From: Paraspadella gotoi
Lineage: Eukaryota; Chaetognatha
Length of the DNA: 64,000 nt
Assembly: GCA_051294375.1 (NCBI GenBank)
Contig: CM119264.1
Location: 5,237,545 to 5,301,544, forward strand
Direction of reading: 5' to 3'
Below, in pieces: positions 10,571 to 23,234 of this stretch. Within the stretch, counting starts at the first letter, position 1, and each line of letters starts with the position of its first letter. Below the pieces are notes generated by a model. That model had not been told where the DNA came from. It saw nothing but the letters and a program-made list of their open reading frames with translations, and did not search any database. Both the position numbers and the translations under genes were made by a program.

Positions 10571-12672
10571 GTGTATTTTTGGGCTGTGGGAGGTGGGAGT
10601 TGGTTTCGTGGATTTGTATGTTTGTAAATATCTGTTCGTTTTTAATTGGAGCAATTGCATTCAAAATAAAATTACAACTTTTGATTGTAACATCGCACTC
10701 TTTCTCATAAGAGCAGAAAAAAAACTGCGCCTTCGTATCGTTGTAAAAGCGTTGTTATTGTTGTGCTTGTCGTTACTGGCCAGCGATGAAAATTGTCCCC
10801 ATAGTCGTCGTCGTCGTCGTCGTCGCCCGGGTCTCCATCGTTGTTTTCCCGGCAGCCATTGTGTTGGTTGTAGTTTTTATTGCTGCTGTAAGAGGGGAAA
10901 GATGAGAAGGAGGAGGAGGAGGAGGAGGAGGAAGAAGAAGAAGAAATATAGAGAGGGAGATCAGGAGGAAGAGGAGGAGTTGGATGCCGGGCCTGGCCTG
11001 GCCTGGCCGGGGGAATCAGGTCGTCCAGCCGTCGAAGCTCGAAGCCTGAATATCCTTGAGACAATTAAGGCGACCAGGCGATAAATTGTTCGGGCGGGAA
11101 AGAAAGGGAAGGTTGGGAGGGAAGGGTGGCAGGGAAGGATAGTGGGGAAGGATAGCAAGGAAAGATAGAAAGATAGAAGGAAAGGGTGGAAATAACGTTT
11201 TGAAAGGAAGGGAACAGCATAAGTAGAAGGAACAGTGAAGAAGGCTAAAAGCTCAATGGGAAGGCCGCACGAGTGGTTGGTTAAAATGTCGCCGGAGAAA
11301 AAATGGCAGCGACGGTGATTTGGGTCATTGGTATTGGTGAATGGGTGAACGGGTGATGGGCTTTAGTGACAAAAGAGGTCAAAAAGAAATAAACACCACG
11401 GTGGCTGCTGCCAAAGTCGATAACAGGAAATGTAGGAAATAAAAGGGAAAGCTGGTGCTGTAGAGGTTGCTGGAGTTGATGGGGCGGATCGGGGTGCTCG
11501 GGTTGGTGGGATCAACTCTGGCTTGGGACTGCGAGACAATAAAAGCAATTATTTACGCGATGCTTTTGTCCCATTGTTCTCTGTTCACCCCCTTCCCCCT
11601 CCGCCGCCGTCTGAGACAACGATTCACTACGATTTCTTTATCACGCCATCTTGAAGACGTCACTGATTCACCCTTCAACTTCTTTTATCACCATGGAAAC
11701 CCTATTCCGCCTTTTCGCTCACCCTTTGGCAGTCGGAGGCGGAAAAAAATTGTTTTCTCGCCTCCGGTGAGAGAGAGAGAGAGAGAGATTCAGTCGCCAA
11801 CGAAATTTTGGATCCCAAAAAGAAGGAAACTTCCGTCTTGCTTTCCCTGGTCTCTGTCGTCGTCTCGTCCATCATTTCATCACCGATCGTCGTCGTCGTC
11901 GGCACCACCACCGAGACCTAAATGTCTTTTTGGAGAGGACTCATTAATCACGGGATGACGTCACTGAGACTTTGTCGTCTTTGTCGCTGTTGTTGTTGTT
12001 GTTTTTATTTATTTTTTTCCCGGGGGGGGGGAAGGATGGCTACATCATCGATATACAATGACTACAGTTTCGACAACGTTTAACGATGTCGTTATCATGG
12101 TCGTAATTGCTCTCATCAACGCAATGGTCGCCTCAATTGCAAGCCACATTTTTTTTCCCTTCAGCGACTGTCGCTGTTATGGGTTTCCAAATGTCGTCGT
12201 TATCGTCGTCGTCGTCGTCTTCGTCGTCGTCGTTTTCATCTTCTTTGTAGTCGCTGACCTTTGAGCTTAGGGACTCAAATTTTATAATGTTGTATGTGAA
12301 AAAATAGTTTGCCTTGCAGTTTTATTAGTCACGAGTATTAATTATTTTTAGGCCATCGTTTCGGACTTATCTTTTCGTTGCGTTTAGTATTTGGGATCGA
12401 ATGAAAGTTTTTTGTTTTGTTTACAAACAACTAAATTTATTTATTTTCAATAGAAAACGTGCATGTTTCGGCAAAACAAAGTTATTACGCCTAAAAGCGA
12501 TAACCTACATTGACTTTTTTTTTTTTATTAAATAGGAAACCTAAAGAAAAAACTTTTCTAATGGCGTTTGCTTTGATGGAAATCTAAAAAATTCAAACTA
12601 AATTGAAGAAAATTGGGGAAAAAAATTTGCCGACGCGAAAATCGATTTTGTTTCTTGGCGACCACTTTCTGC

Positions 12673-12715
<43 letters not shown>

Positions 12716-13915
12716 TCTCTCTACTCTCTTCTACTCTCTCTCTCTCTCTCTCTCTTTCTCTTTCCCAAGGAAGGTGAGAGAGATTTGAAGACATAAAATT
12801 CCATCCCTTTCCATTCAAAAACCCTTTTCACGAGATTAGAAGAGAGTAGGGCGAGAGAAAGGGAAACTGATAAGCTGGCCGAGGAGGGCATAAAGTCTGA
12901 ATTTTTGTGCCTTCAAGAATGTATGTAATGGGCATGTATATCCGTTAGTACATACGAGTTATTCAATAGAAAAGAAAAGCTCACATACAAATACAAATAC
13001 AAATATACATACAAATAGATTTACAGTTTTTCACGCCATGTAATTTTTATTTCTGAACTTTAATTTCAAATAAAAAACAAAAATTTAAATAAATTTGAAT
13101 AAAAAAAAGATATATTTGATTAAAGGATAAATAAATACAACTTTTGAGCACTTTTTTCGTCCTCTAGCGTCGGCGGAGGAAATTTAGAGACGTTTCCCTT
13201 TTGTTATTCCGTTTTATTTCCGTTTTATTTCCTTTTATTGAGGTTTTTATGAGTTTTTCTGGCGGCGAAAATAGAAAGTTCGATTCTGTCTCGCACGGTG
13301 TCGCTCGTGTTATTACTTATTAGCATTCGACGCTGCTGCTTGAAATGTGGGTAAGTGAGACTGGCAGTTGTGGCTAAAAAAAAAGGTAATGTAGATAGNN
13401 NNNNNNNNNNNNNNNNNNNNNNNNNNNNNNNNNNNNNNNNNNNNNNNNNNNNNNNNNNNNNNNNNNNNNNNNNNNNNNNNNNNNNNNNNNNNNNNNNNNN
13501 NNNNNNNNNNNNNNNNNNNNNGAGAGAGAGAGAGAGAGAGATACCCTCCTGCCGTGGCTAATCTCGCGGGAAAGGAGGGAGTCCCGAACCGATAACCTTC
13601 CTGCCAAACTGAAGCCCATAAAAACCGCGACCCTTTTTTCTTTTTTTTAACCTGATACCAACCTGGTTCCATTTTATCCGATTCCATCCCGATTCTATTT
13701 CCGTTTAAAGCGATTCGATTTAAAATTACCTTTCCGATTCCTTCCCATTTCGTTTCGGTTCTTTATTATATTTCTTCCAGATTGATTTAACGTCTCTCTC
13801 TCTCTCGATTCCATTCCATCCTCTTTCCTTTTTCTCCTCTGATTCCATCCTGATTTCGTTGCATTTTTCTTTCCTGATTTCGATGTCGATCCTAAAGATC
13901 GTGTCTTTCTTTCTC

Positions 13916-13998
<83 letters not shown>

Positions 13999-14762
13999 AA
14001 TTTTACTTCTTTCTTTCTTTCTTCTTTTCTTTTTTCTTTCTTTCTTTTTAATTTTAAAAATATTGATGCACGTATGATATACAATCACCGACTTAAAATT
14101 CATTTCATAATAACAACATTACCACCAAAGTCCAAAAAAAATATAAAAATATCTTTTCAAACCCTGCATAGATGGAAGCAGCTTCCGTCCTTCCCACGAG
14201 GGACCCTGACAAGTTCTAACCATTAACGTGCGTGGAAAGGCTTTTAACTCGTCCGTACGGAACCAGTGGCTCCGGCTTTCAGAGTTTTGCACTCGGCGTT
14301 GGACCAGGAACCGCTTTTCATTCCCGGATTCTCTTTCTCTGCTGCGCGACTCTGATTGAGAGAGAATCTAATTTTTACACATTTTTTTTTCTTTCTTTTT
14401 TTTCCTTTTTTTTTTTATTCCAGATTTTCTTTTCTTTTCGTCGGATTTCATTTCTTGTCTCCGCGGCCTTAATTCAATGAGAGAGTTTGGTTCATTTGTG
14501 TCTTCGTCCCTATGTCTGGCTGTCTGTCTATCTGTCTATCAGTTTCTCCGTTTCTCCGTTTCTCCCTCTATCTCTTCCTCGATTTGTTTCGACGTCATTT
14601 AGTCCGTTAGTCCGTCCAACTGTCCCTCGCGACTGTTTCTGTTTCTGTTTCTGTTTCTTTCTTCCAGCTCGTTTCTAATTGTTCTATTTTAAATTCAGCT
14701 CGCCCTTATCTCGCATTCATTTATCTCCCATCTCTATTCATTTCTCTCCTATCTCTATTCAG
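10571..14762. other. Intron 5, repeat-filled
   Basis: No exon recognised inside. Contents include (GTC)n at 10800-10830, a GGA/GAA purine tract at 10905-10975, GGCCTGGCCTGGCC at 10990-11010, a GA tract at 11768-11790, an interrupted (CT)n at 12674-12762, a gap at 13399-13521 with GA sequence on its right edge, and a (CTTT)n tract at 13904-13998. Several plus-strand frames of 60-240 codons are translations of these repeats. Confidence 0.6.
13904..13998. repeat. (CTTT)n microsatellite
   Basis: About 23 tetranucleotide units. It gives Phe/Leu/Ser frames on one strand and Lys/Glu/Arg frames on the other. Confidence 0.95.
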
Positions 14763-14838
14763 GTTCTTCTGTCGCTGAATCGAAGTCTCCTACTCCCTTT
14801 CGCCGTTTGGCCTCCGAGGCGAAACATTTCTCTCACAG
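14763..14838 (+). CDS. IgSF receptor, probable exon 6 (Ig-like domain 3, middle)
   Basis: Bounded by CTATTCAG| and ACAG|GTGAGA, 76 bases, phase 0 in and phase 1 out, which fits exon 5 upstream and exon 7 downstream. It encodes 25 residues beginning VLLSLNRSLLL and ending PPRRNISLT. The ending resembles the EINLTLPE stretch of the matching part of domain 4 (exon 9), which supports the assignment. NRS and NIS are possible sequons. Short length and no conserved Cys or Trp keep confidence moderate. Confidence 0.5.
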
Positions 14839-14888
14839 GTGAGAAACGGGAAAACTCAAACTATTTACGACGTGATCTTGGATTTACG

Positions 14889-15008
<120 letters not shown>

Positions 15009-15070
15009 TTCCACCTTATTCGTTTCTCGTTTTTTTTATTCCCTTACAAAATCACCGTCAAATCTTCCAG

Positions 15071-15111
15071 CGAGCTATGAACTCCCTGCGAACGATTTTT
15101 CCGCCACATAA
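15071..15111 (+). CDS. IgSF receptor, probable exon 7, ending in TAA
   Basis: Begins after AAATCTTCCAG|, phase 1. Joined to exon 6 it reads NISLT-ASYELPANDFSAT and then TAA. The LPxxDxSAT stretch is what precedes the F-strand Y-x-C of an Ig domain, and exon 8 resumes with ...ANTLGLS, the usual sequence after that Cys. So the missing piece should be only about Y-x-C plus one base and a donor, yet none is present: no GT follows for more than 50 bases. Either a few bases are lost here (assembly or allele), or this is a terminal exon giving a short secreted form. I cannot tell which. Confidence 0.4.
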
Positions 15112-15714
15112 ATCAAATTTTTAATCTCCATCTCCACCCCTCACCCCAAAACTAACTCACCGCCACCCTCCTCACGCCTAATTCCCATTTTTTTCCCTTC
15201 AATTCTCAAACGATCCATTTTCCATTCTCCCCAGTCCATCCCAGCCCAAAACCCCGTCAGCTCCCACCCTTTCTGCTAATTCAATTTTCTTATCGTCTTA
15301 AATCTTCCAGGGTTGACTTACCGCAGGACGAGGCTTACCAGCCTCACCAGCCTCACCAGCCTTACCACGGGCTTCGTAACCAGACCTGAATAATGAACGA
15401 CTCACGATTAACGTTTGTTTTCAAACAAAGGAAGAGTTTTAGAAAAAAAAAAGAGACTAAAATGAATCGGTGGTTAACATGGGCTCGTGATGAGTCATCG
15501 CATCAGGGGAGGAGAGAAAATTCTTTTGTCATTCGTTACTTACTGAGTCAAATATTTTTGATATCAAAATAAAAATCAAAAATTCTTTCTTTTCGCAGTT
15601 TTATTTTCAAATTTACTTTTACCCTACGCCCCTACGGTTTCCCCATCTTTCTCTTTATTTTCTTTTTCCTTTAAAGTTCTCTTCACCATTTCCTTCTCTC
15701 TCACTTACCCTCAG

Positions 15715-15913
15715 TCGCCAACACCCTGGGTCTGAGCACCAGCGACGTCGTTATACACCTCCACTTCGCCCCGCGATTCTCGTGCCCCGACGTGCTGGAC
15801 TTCAGCGGGGCCCCGCGCGCGCATTACAACGTCACGTGCCGGATCCTCGCCCACCCGCCTTTGTCGCCCAACGCCGTCAAGTGGAAGATCCACCTGGCGA
15901 ATTTTGAGTTGAG
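15715..15913 (+). CDS. IgSF receptor, exon 8 (Ig-like domain 4, first part)
   Basis: The acceptor is TTACCCTCAG|TC (phase 1) and the donor GTTGAG|GTGAGA (phase 2). It opens with ANTLGLSTSDVVIHLHF, the end of domain 3, then starts domain 4: FAPRFSCP, RAHYNVTCRILAHPPLSP and AVKWKIH, with the same PRxxCP...NVTC...PP..P...W order as exon 5. A sequon (NVT) sits beside the second Cys, as in exon 5. Codons are C/G-ending. This exon gives the best evidence of a duplicated domain type. Confidence 0.75.
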
Positions 15914-18048
15914 GTGAGAAACGGGGAGCGGATGTCGGGTAGGTGTTAAGGGGTGGGTGCAGGATAATCAACTTGAAGATAAAGATTTGAAGTACGTTAG
16001 CCTAAAGAATCTAATACAAAAGGCTCCAAAATGAAGATAATGTGGCGATACGCCACTGTTCCACCTCATTCTCATCTCAATGTTTGAACGAGTCAAAGTA
16101 TTTATCTCGATTAATCGACAGTTTCGAGTTCAATCCCTGAGCAGAGATCATCCCGGTTTTAATTTAAACGCGACGGGATTGGTTTACTAATTCTAGTCAT
16201 AAAAGCCGGTCCCTGAGAGTCGGCCGCCCCATTACCAGTTGGGGAGACACCCCGCGCCCCTGGGTATCACAGGCAATCCCCCACCGTTCCCTCAATACAT
16301 TCCTTTTTTTTTGGTCCCCGTCTCTTCTCTCCCCAAACGATATTTCGTATTGTCATAACAGAGGGAGACATCGCGGAGACATTATTGTTTTATTCTGTGA
16401 ACAAAGAGTCGTTGGCAAAGTTGGCAATGGCACCATTTTTTTTTCTCCTCTTCCGTCTCTTCACCATAAACAAAACAAAAGCCCGCTCGGGGTTTTTTTT
16501 TTTTCTTTGCCTCGCACAGAGCTCTTTGTGTTTGTTTCTGTTTTTGCGCCAAGTGAAAGAGAGAGAGAGAAGTAAAGTAGAGAGAGAGAGAAGAGGAGAG
16601 CAGAGAGTAGATGGAGAGAGAGAGAGAAGAGAGAGAGAGAGTCAGGCATAAACCTATGTTTTATGTTATCCACGATTTTTTTTTTCTTCTTGGAGTCCAA
16701 ACACAGCACAATCACACGAAAGTCAATTGACTTTTCTCTCTTTTTAAAAAAAAAAGATGAAAAAGCAGAAAAAAATGTAATGCGATTTGGAAATGTCAGA
16801 AAAGGCGACAGCTAGCATCTTACTCTCTCTCATCTGCTCTCTCTCTCTCGTCTACCGGGTCTGGACTCTCTGCATCTCTCATCATCTCTCTCGTCTGCTC
16901 TCATCATCTTGCTCATCTCTTCTCTTTCCAACTTTTCCTCTCTGTTTCTTGTCACTTGGTACAAATTGAGCTAAGAGAATCAATCAATCCATCCATCTGT
17001 TTCAGCCGACAGGCATCTCATTGTTGCCTCTGACTCTATCCTTCTCTCACCCTTTTCTTTCTCAACCTAAAATTCGATTTTGTTTAAAATCATTATCATC
17101 ATCATCATCGTCGTCGTCGTCGTCATAGTTTGTCAGTGCAAAAATTGCTTTCTCGTTTTTTTTCCGTCGAATTTCATTTTCTTTCGCTTTCAGTCAATCT
17201 TTCTTTTTTTTCTCTATCTCTCTCCCACTCTTTCTCTCTCTTTCTCCTTTTCTATCTCCCTTTCCCACTCTCTCTCCCTCTGTCTCTCTCTCTCACCCTC
17301 TCTCTCCTCCCTCTCTCTCTCCCCCCTTCTCTCTCTCTCCGATTTTCACTTTTCTCTTTTTTCCAATTTGGGTCTCGTGTCACCGATTTTTTTTTCTATC
17401 CAATTCTCCTTTTTTCTTTTTTTCTTTTTTCTACTTCGTTTGCTTTCTTTGAGTTTTAACTTTTCCTTTTACACTTCTTTAACCTTTTTCGCTCTCGTTT
17501 TTTGTCCTCGTCGACATTTTAGTCTTTGGTATTAAAAAAAAATGTCACCGACGATTTGTAGCTTTATTCTCTTTTCTTTTTTTCTTTTTTTTTTTTGTCC
17601 CAGTTTCCCCGGTCACTGACTCTTGTTTTTTAACCAACTCTTTTTGGTTTTATTTTGATTTTGTTTGTTTTAAATTTTCTGAATGTTAGCTTGGTCGTCG
17701 TATTAAATAGGATTTTGTTATCATTATGACTTTTCTCATTGATTTTCTACAAATAACAACACTGCAGATTGCAGATTGCACACTGCACAGTTTTCAACCC
17801 TACTATGTCATCCCAACCCCGATTCCTTCTTTCTGTCAACAAAACCTCTTCACCTTTCCAATAACGATGACTCGTGTCTTTCCTTAACTAAAATCCCATT
17901 TCTTCTTTCTTTCCTTTTTTCTCATTTTTTTTCTTCCTTGTGATCTTAATTTTTACATTTGTTTGTTTTCTTTTTTTCTTTCTTTCTTTTTTCTAAGTTT
18001 TCTTTTTTTTAAACTTTTTTCTCTTTTCTCTTTCTTTCTTTCTTTTTT

Positions 18049-18096
<48 letters not shown>

Positions 18097-18586
18097 TCCT
18101 CCTTTCTTTCTCATTCACCTCGCCCATTGTTTTTCCTTTCTTTCGAGTCTCTCACCCAAACTTACCTCCGCTTCCTCCGCCGGATGTTTTCCCGCTCACG
18201 CGCGGCGTCGGGATTCGGGTCGGGATCGAGCGTCGACCTCACCAAAGCGGAGACTCACCTTTTTTTTTTTGACGTTCAACCCGACGTACAAAAAAAAAGA
18301 CTCTTTCGTTTCTACGTAATATTTACCGTATTTTCACACTATCTCACTCTCTATCTCTGCAACTCTCTAGCTCTCTGACACCTATCATCTATCTCTCTCC
18401 TAGCTCGCCCCTTTTTCTCCTCTATCACCGCTCTCTCTCTCCCTCGCCCCTTTTCTCTCCATCACCTTCTTTCTCTCTATCCAACATATCCCTCTCCTCC
18501 ACCACCCTATCCTCTCTCTCTCTCTCTCCATCACCCCTCTCTTTCCTCAACCCATTCGCTACATCACCTCCCCATTCTTTCAACAG
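15914..18586. other. Intron 8, T/C-rich and repeat-filled
   Basis: Contains G+C-richer DNA at 16190-16290 and an interrupted (GA)n at 16559-16642. There is a TCG-type tract at 17100-17130, pyrimidine runs at 17200-17340 and 17570-17600, and (CTTT)n at 18040-18100. A possible exon at 18142-18290 was considered and not accepted. Confidence 0.55.
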
Positions 18587-18915
18587 CAAATCCTTCCTCG
18601 CCTCCCGCCACATCCCCATCAAACGAGTCGTCTCCCCCATCCGCTGGGACTCGAGATCAACCTGACTCTCCCCGAGCGGCTCTTCATCCTCTACGGATCC
18701 GAGGAGTGCCGCCTCCAACTGCTCGTCGATTCGTCGTCGTCTGATTCGAGGCGGACGACGTCCTTTACGACGACAGTCGGCTCTACGGCGGCGTCGGCGG
18801 CGGCAGCGGCGGCGGGGGGCGGGGTCTTCTCCTCATGCCTCCTCGCTCTCTCCCTCCCGGGTCCGCCTCCAAAACATATCAATCTTGATTCGCCTCGGAC
18901 GCCAGTGACGTTCAG
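18587..18915 (+). CDS. IgSF receptor, probable exon 9 with frameshift
   Basis: The acceptor is TTTCAACAG|C and the donor ACGTTCAG|GTAACG. Entering in phase 2 from exon 8 gives SKSFLASRHIPIKRVVSPIRWDS and then a stop at 18663. Another frame opens at the same point and continues EINLTLPERLFILYGSEEC, with RLQLLVDSSSS after it. The two halves together look like the missing E, F and G strands of domain 4 followed by a Ser/Thr/Ala/Gly-rich stalk. One missing base near 18650-18655 would explain the break. The stalk is encoded partly by TCG and GGC repeats. Confidence 0.45.
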
Positions 18916-19234
18916 GTAACGCGAAATAAATGAGATCGCAGTTTTTTTTTTTCTCTCTCTCTCTTTTCTCCTTTTCTTCCTTCTTTTCTTTCTTTCTTTC
19001 CTTTTTTTTTTGTCATTTCTTTTCCCAACGACCCTCCACTCACTTTTTTTTTTGCTCACGCATTCCGAAAATTAAATCACCGGCGCGCCAAACCCCCCCC
19101 CTTATCCGACTCCCCCCTCGCCGGGATTGAGGGCTTTTCGATTTTCGTGGGGGGGGGGGGCGAGTAAGGAAGGGGGGGAGCGACGATTCGACGAAAAGCT
19201 TAACGCGAGTTTTCGGCCGAATCCGCTCTCTCTT

Positions 19235-19440
19235 TTTTCTCATCTCTCTCTCTCTTCTCTCTCCTCCTTCTCTCGCTCGTCTCTCCGATCTCTCTATCTC
19301 TATCTCTCTCAGTCTCTCTCGCTCATCTCTAGTCTCTCTCTCTCTCTCGTCGCTCTTATCTCTCTCTCTCCCTCTCTCTCTCAGTCTCTCGTCTATCTCT
19401 CTCCTCTCTCTCCCATCTCTCTCTCTCTCTCATCTCTCTC
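19235..19440. repeat. Interrupted (CT)n / TCTCTCG array
   Basis: CT units broken by CG, AT and AG dinucleotides, giving Ser/Leu frames. Confidence 0.85.
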
Positions 19441-20134
19441 CTTCCCTGTTTCTTTCGTCTGTCGATCGTCGTTTGCTATTGTCATCGAAGATGTCCATCG
19501 TTCCGACGACCAAAGACGCGTCAAAATTGTCCGTTCAATTGTCGAATTCTTGAAAGTCGTCGTCTTCGCCGTCGTCGTTCAATGACGTTTGTGTGTGTGT
19601 ATATGTGTGTGTCTGTGTGTCCGTGTGCTCAATTTCCATTTCAACTTCATTTATATATATATAAATGCGTATCATTGCTTGGAAACGGTATCAAGCAAAA
19701 ATCAACGGGTCAATTCGAGAACGATAACAGATTTACGAAACGTAACGTCGACGTAGCGAAAGCAGCGGTTGACGGCGTCAGCGGCGAGGCGGCGGCGGGG
19801 AGCAAGCGGCAGCTGCATAAACGCCGCCAGCTTCTTCCTTGCTGCGGCCGATTTCAACCTTGGGCGTATTCGCTTACCTTCCAGCTGCGGTGTATCGCCA
19901 CGCCTTACCGTCCTAAGGGCACGACTCACGCTGCACATTTTTATTTGCTTTTTCTATTGATTTCTCTTTCAAGCTTAACATATGTTTTGTTCGTATTTAT
20001 CTCTCCTTCTCTCGTTCTCTCGCCTCTCAGTCCCTCGCTCTCTTTCTCTCTTCGTCATCTCGTCTCATGCTGATCATCTCTCTCGATCCTTCTCATCTCT
20101 GCTCTCTCTGTATTGAAATTTTTCGCTGGCTGTC

Positions 20135-20815
20135 CCTAGCTTACTATGGCTTTCAGAGTGTAGTGGTTACAGGGTGGGTAGCGGGAGGCTGTATGAAATT
20201 TTCTAGCTTGGTCCACCTTGACTTATATGGCTATCAGAGTGTAGTGGTTTACAAGGTGAGTAGCGAGTGTGGAGCTGAAATTTTCTGCTGGTCCGAGCCT
20301 ATACTATGGCTGTCAGAGTGTAGTGGGTTTACATGGGGGTGGGTGAGCGAGGCTGCTTAGTGAAAATTTTCTGCTGTCGGCACGCTGACTGAGGGATGGC
20401 TTCAGAAGTGTAGTGGTTAGGCAGGGTGGGTAGCCGAGGCTGGTATGAAAATTTTCGTGTCTGTGCGGCACCTTACATATGAGCTATCAGAGTGGTAAGT
20501 TGGTTACAAGGTGGGGATCAGCGAGGCTGTATCCGGAAATTTTCTGCTGTCCACTCTGCACTATGGACATTCAAGAAGTGTAAGTGGTTTCAGCGTGGTA
20601 GCGAGGCTGGTGCATGGTAAACTTATTCTTTCGTGTCCACCTACTATGGCTATCAGAGTGTAGTGGTTACAAGGTGGGTAGCGAGGCTGGTATGAAAATT
20701 GTTCTGGCTGTACCACTCTTAACTATGGCTTGCAGAGTGTAGTGTCTACAAGGTGGGTAGCAGTGAGGGGCTGTAATGAAATTTTCTGCTGTCCACCGTT
20801 AACTTATGGCTTCAG
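20135..20815. repeat. Minisatellite, ~72-85 bp unit, about 8 copies
   Basis: Ordered words recur: ACTATGGCTATCAGAGTG, TAGTGGTTACAAGGTGGG, TAGCGAGGCTG and GAAATTTTCTGCTGTCCACC. Starts lie near 20144, 20223, 20305, 20394, 20480, 20563, 20647 and 20731, with a partial ninth at 20804. Copies differ mainly by inserted single bases and short insertions, so the true unit is probably close to 72 bp. Frames through the array are not genes. Confidence 0.9.
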
Positions 20816-21249
20816 AGTGCCTCCCCATTTTTGCCCTCCAGAGAATCTAACGACGACGTTAAACAAGTTTTTTTATTATCATTCCCGCCGCTGTGCCCAC
20901 TTTTCCTGGGGACTGTTTAACCCGGCCTTCCTCAAACCCCATGCAACACCCTTCAGCGAACCCCGCCACCGTCGCCTGGCTTCCCTTGCATCCAACCCCA
21001 CAACCCCCAACAACCCCACCTTTATTCCTCTCGAGCTCCCGCGTACCAATATTTGGGATTCCGCGAGGGCGGCCGAGCGAGAAGCATGGAATGTGAGAGA
21101 TTCTCGAAACGACGGAAATTTTGTTGTTCGTTCCTTCCTCACTCCTCCTCGCTATTCCTCCCAGTTTTCGCTTTCATTTGCTCTTTTTGTATTCATAACA
21201 GAAAGAAGGTTTTGTGAGGAAGAAAGAGTGTCTTTTTTTCCATTAAAAA

Positions 21250-23230
21250 ACGTTGTTTTGTCTTTTTTTGGAGAAGAGACTGTTCTTTGTCATCTCTCTC
21301 TCTCTTATCTCTCTCTCTCTTCTCTTCTCTTCTCTGTTCTTCCTCTCATGTCTCTTCATTCTGTTCTCGTCATCTCGTCGTCTCCTCCTCTCATCTTCAT
21401 CTGCAAGATTTAAGCGCCCGGAGGTGGCAGGGAAAGCAGCATGCGACTATTAAAAGGCCTGTCTCTCCACTGAAAGGCGCCTTTCCTTTCTTTTTTCCCA
21501 TATCTTCTCCTCTTCCTTCACTTTTTTAATTTTTTCATTTTTTTTCCCGTTGCGGTTTTTTTATTTTTTTCCTCTCTGAATAGTTTTTTTTTTATATTTA
21601 CGATTATCATGCAATCTATGCCTCGACGTGTTTCTGCTTATCTGTCATAGTTTTTTAGTCTCATTCGTTATTACTTTTCAGCATTATTCGATTTTTATTA
21701 TATTTCTGCAACGCAATCACTTTTTTTTCGATTATATTTGCTACTTTGCGGAATATATTAGTTTTTTTTCCTTCTAAGACCAGAGGCTTTCTTACATTTT
21801 CGTTTTCTTTGTCTCATATTTGGGTCGGGCTGCTGTCGTGTCTTGTTTTCATTTCTCTTCAGTAATTTTTTGTTTTCTTTGTGTTGTTCTCGTCCTGTTT
21901 ACGTTACGGGACCATCTAAGGGTTTTTTTCACTAATTTTCCTCGCTTCAGCGCATTAATTGCGTAGGACCGACGCATTTTTTTTTTTTTGGCACTTCATT
22001 CACGCAGTCACTTGTTTTTCCCTTTTTTCATGATGTTCTTTGTGTTCTCTCCAAACTGTTTTTACACTTTCTTCCTTTTTGCCTGTCTCTATTTTGTAAA
22101 TCTTTCTTTCCTGCCGGTATTTTATTTCATCCCCGTCGGGTCTGTTAAAATCGCCTCTCAAAAATATTCTCATCGGGTTTCAAAGTTCATAGCGGAGGAA
22201 TGGTTTAATCCGCCCATTCGGGCTTCGGTCCGCTTTCTCTTGGCCTGCTAATATTAAGGCCCTGACCAAAAAATGGGAACCTTCGTCAGCGCACTGCCTC
22301 TGGGCCCGTATTGTTCTGCCTTTATATTTCCTGCCAGATTATGCTTCATTTTTTCGGGACGTTGTTTAGGGCGCGCGATCTTCCCGACATTCAGCCAGCC
22401 TTCTCTCGGAGGAGGGTGATCCCTAGAAATTTAATCGCTAGCGCCCCTTTTAAAAGCGGCAGGCGCGAACGGACCGCTGCCCTGTCCCACACTATTCGCC
22501 GTTTTGCTCGGTCCGCTTTCTAATTTTCCCTTCAGGCTTTCTTCGGCAATTTTCATGCCCCATTCGTGATTCAAGGCAAGCTTTTTTTATTTCCCGCATT
22601 TTTCAATTTTTTATTTGTTGCGTCCTTTGGAGATTCCGCGTTTTTTCTCTCTTTTCAAATAATAAAACGCAAAGCAGGCTTTTCATTCTCGCACGGGCAG
22701 AAGCGTAAGTTTTTTTTATGTTTTTCAAAATAAGAAAAGGATTTATTTTTTTTCCGACATAGTTTTTCCATAATCCCCCGGAACAATGCGTGCTGCACGT
22801 TTTGGCTAGCGAACTAAATGTTTTGCTTATTTTAACGATCAGCACACTTATATTTTTGCTTCTCTCTCACCCGGAATGAAAAAGCTCACAAAGATTAGTT
22901 TACTTGAACGCAATGGAGCAGGTGAAACTCAGGACGTACCAAATCAGCCGCTCGTCTATCACTTATTGAATCACGAAACGCGAAAAAGGGCACCGTCCAG
23001 TTTCTTGGACGAGTACGATTATTCACTTTTTTCCGCATTTTTGCCTTTCCTTTTTACTGAGATCCCTATCGAGCTATCTCCTTGTCTCTCCGTTTTCTCT
23101 CTAATTCTCTCTTTTTTTTTTTTTCTTTTCCTTCTCCCCACCGTCCTTCTTTATCCTTTTTCTCCTTCTCTTCTCCCGTTTTGTCTCTCTCTTTCGTTCA
23201 TATTCCAGGTTCATTCCTGAGTCCTTTATT
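21250..23230. repeat. Direct duplication, left copy (longer, noisy)
   Basis: Corresponds in order to 23262-24690. Shared anchors include TTAAAAGGCCTGTCTCTCCA (21450/23320), TATGCCTCGACGTGTTTCTG (21619/23453), CCTGACCAAAAAATGGGAAC (22261/23911), CCCTTCAGGCTTTC (22529/24186) and AAACTCACAAAGAT-like words (22884/24440). The left copy is longer, with many inserted bases. Confidence 0.85.
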
Positions 23231-23234
23231 AGCT

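Noticed and set aside
15311-15390. Possible exon after CTTCCAG| with CTCACCAGC repeats
   Set aside because: It fits the phase after exon 6 but encodes a Leu-Thr-Ser repeat and then a stop, with no F-strand Cys; exon 7 at 15071 fits better.
16130-16160. tRNA T-arm-like TCGAGTTCAATCCCTGA
   Set aside because: Loop is wrong for a B box and the stem has a mismatch; no other tRNA parts around it.
18142-18319. Possible extra IgSF exon (TTTCGAG| acceptor, open frame to 18319)
   Set aside because: None of the three frames reads like an Ig strand pattern, the frame runs through a T-rich tract, and no donor is found before the stop.
19702-19960. Frames of 60-160 codons on both strands in a G+C-rich patch
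   Set aside because: No frame stands out; all are shaped by GGCGGC-like composition.
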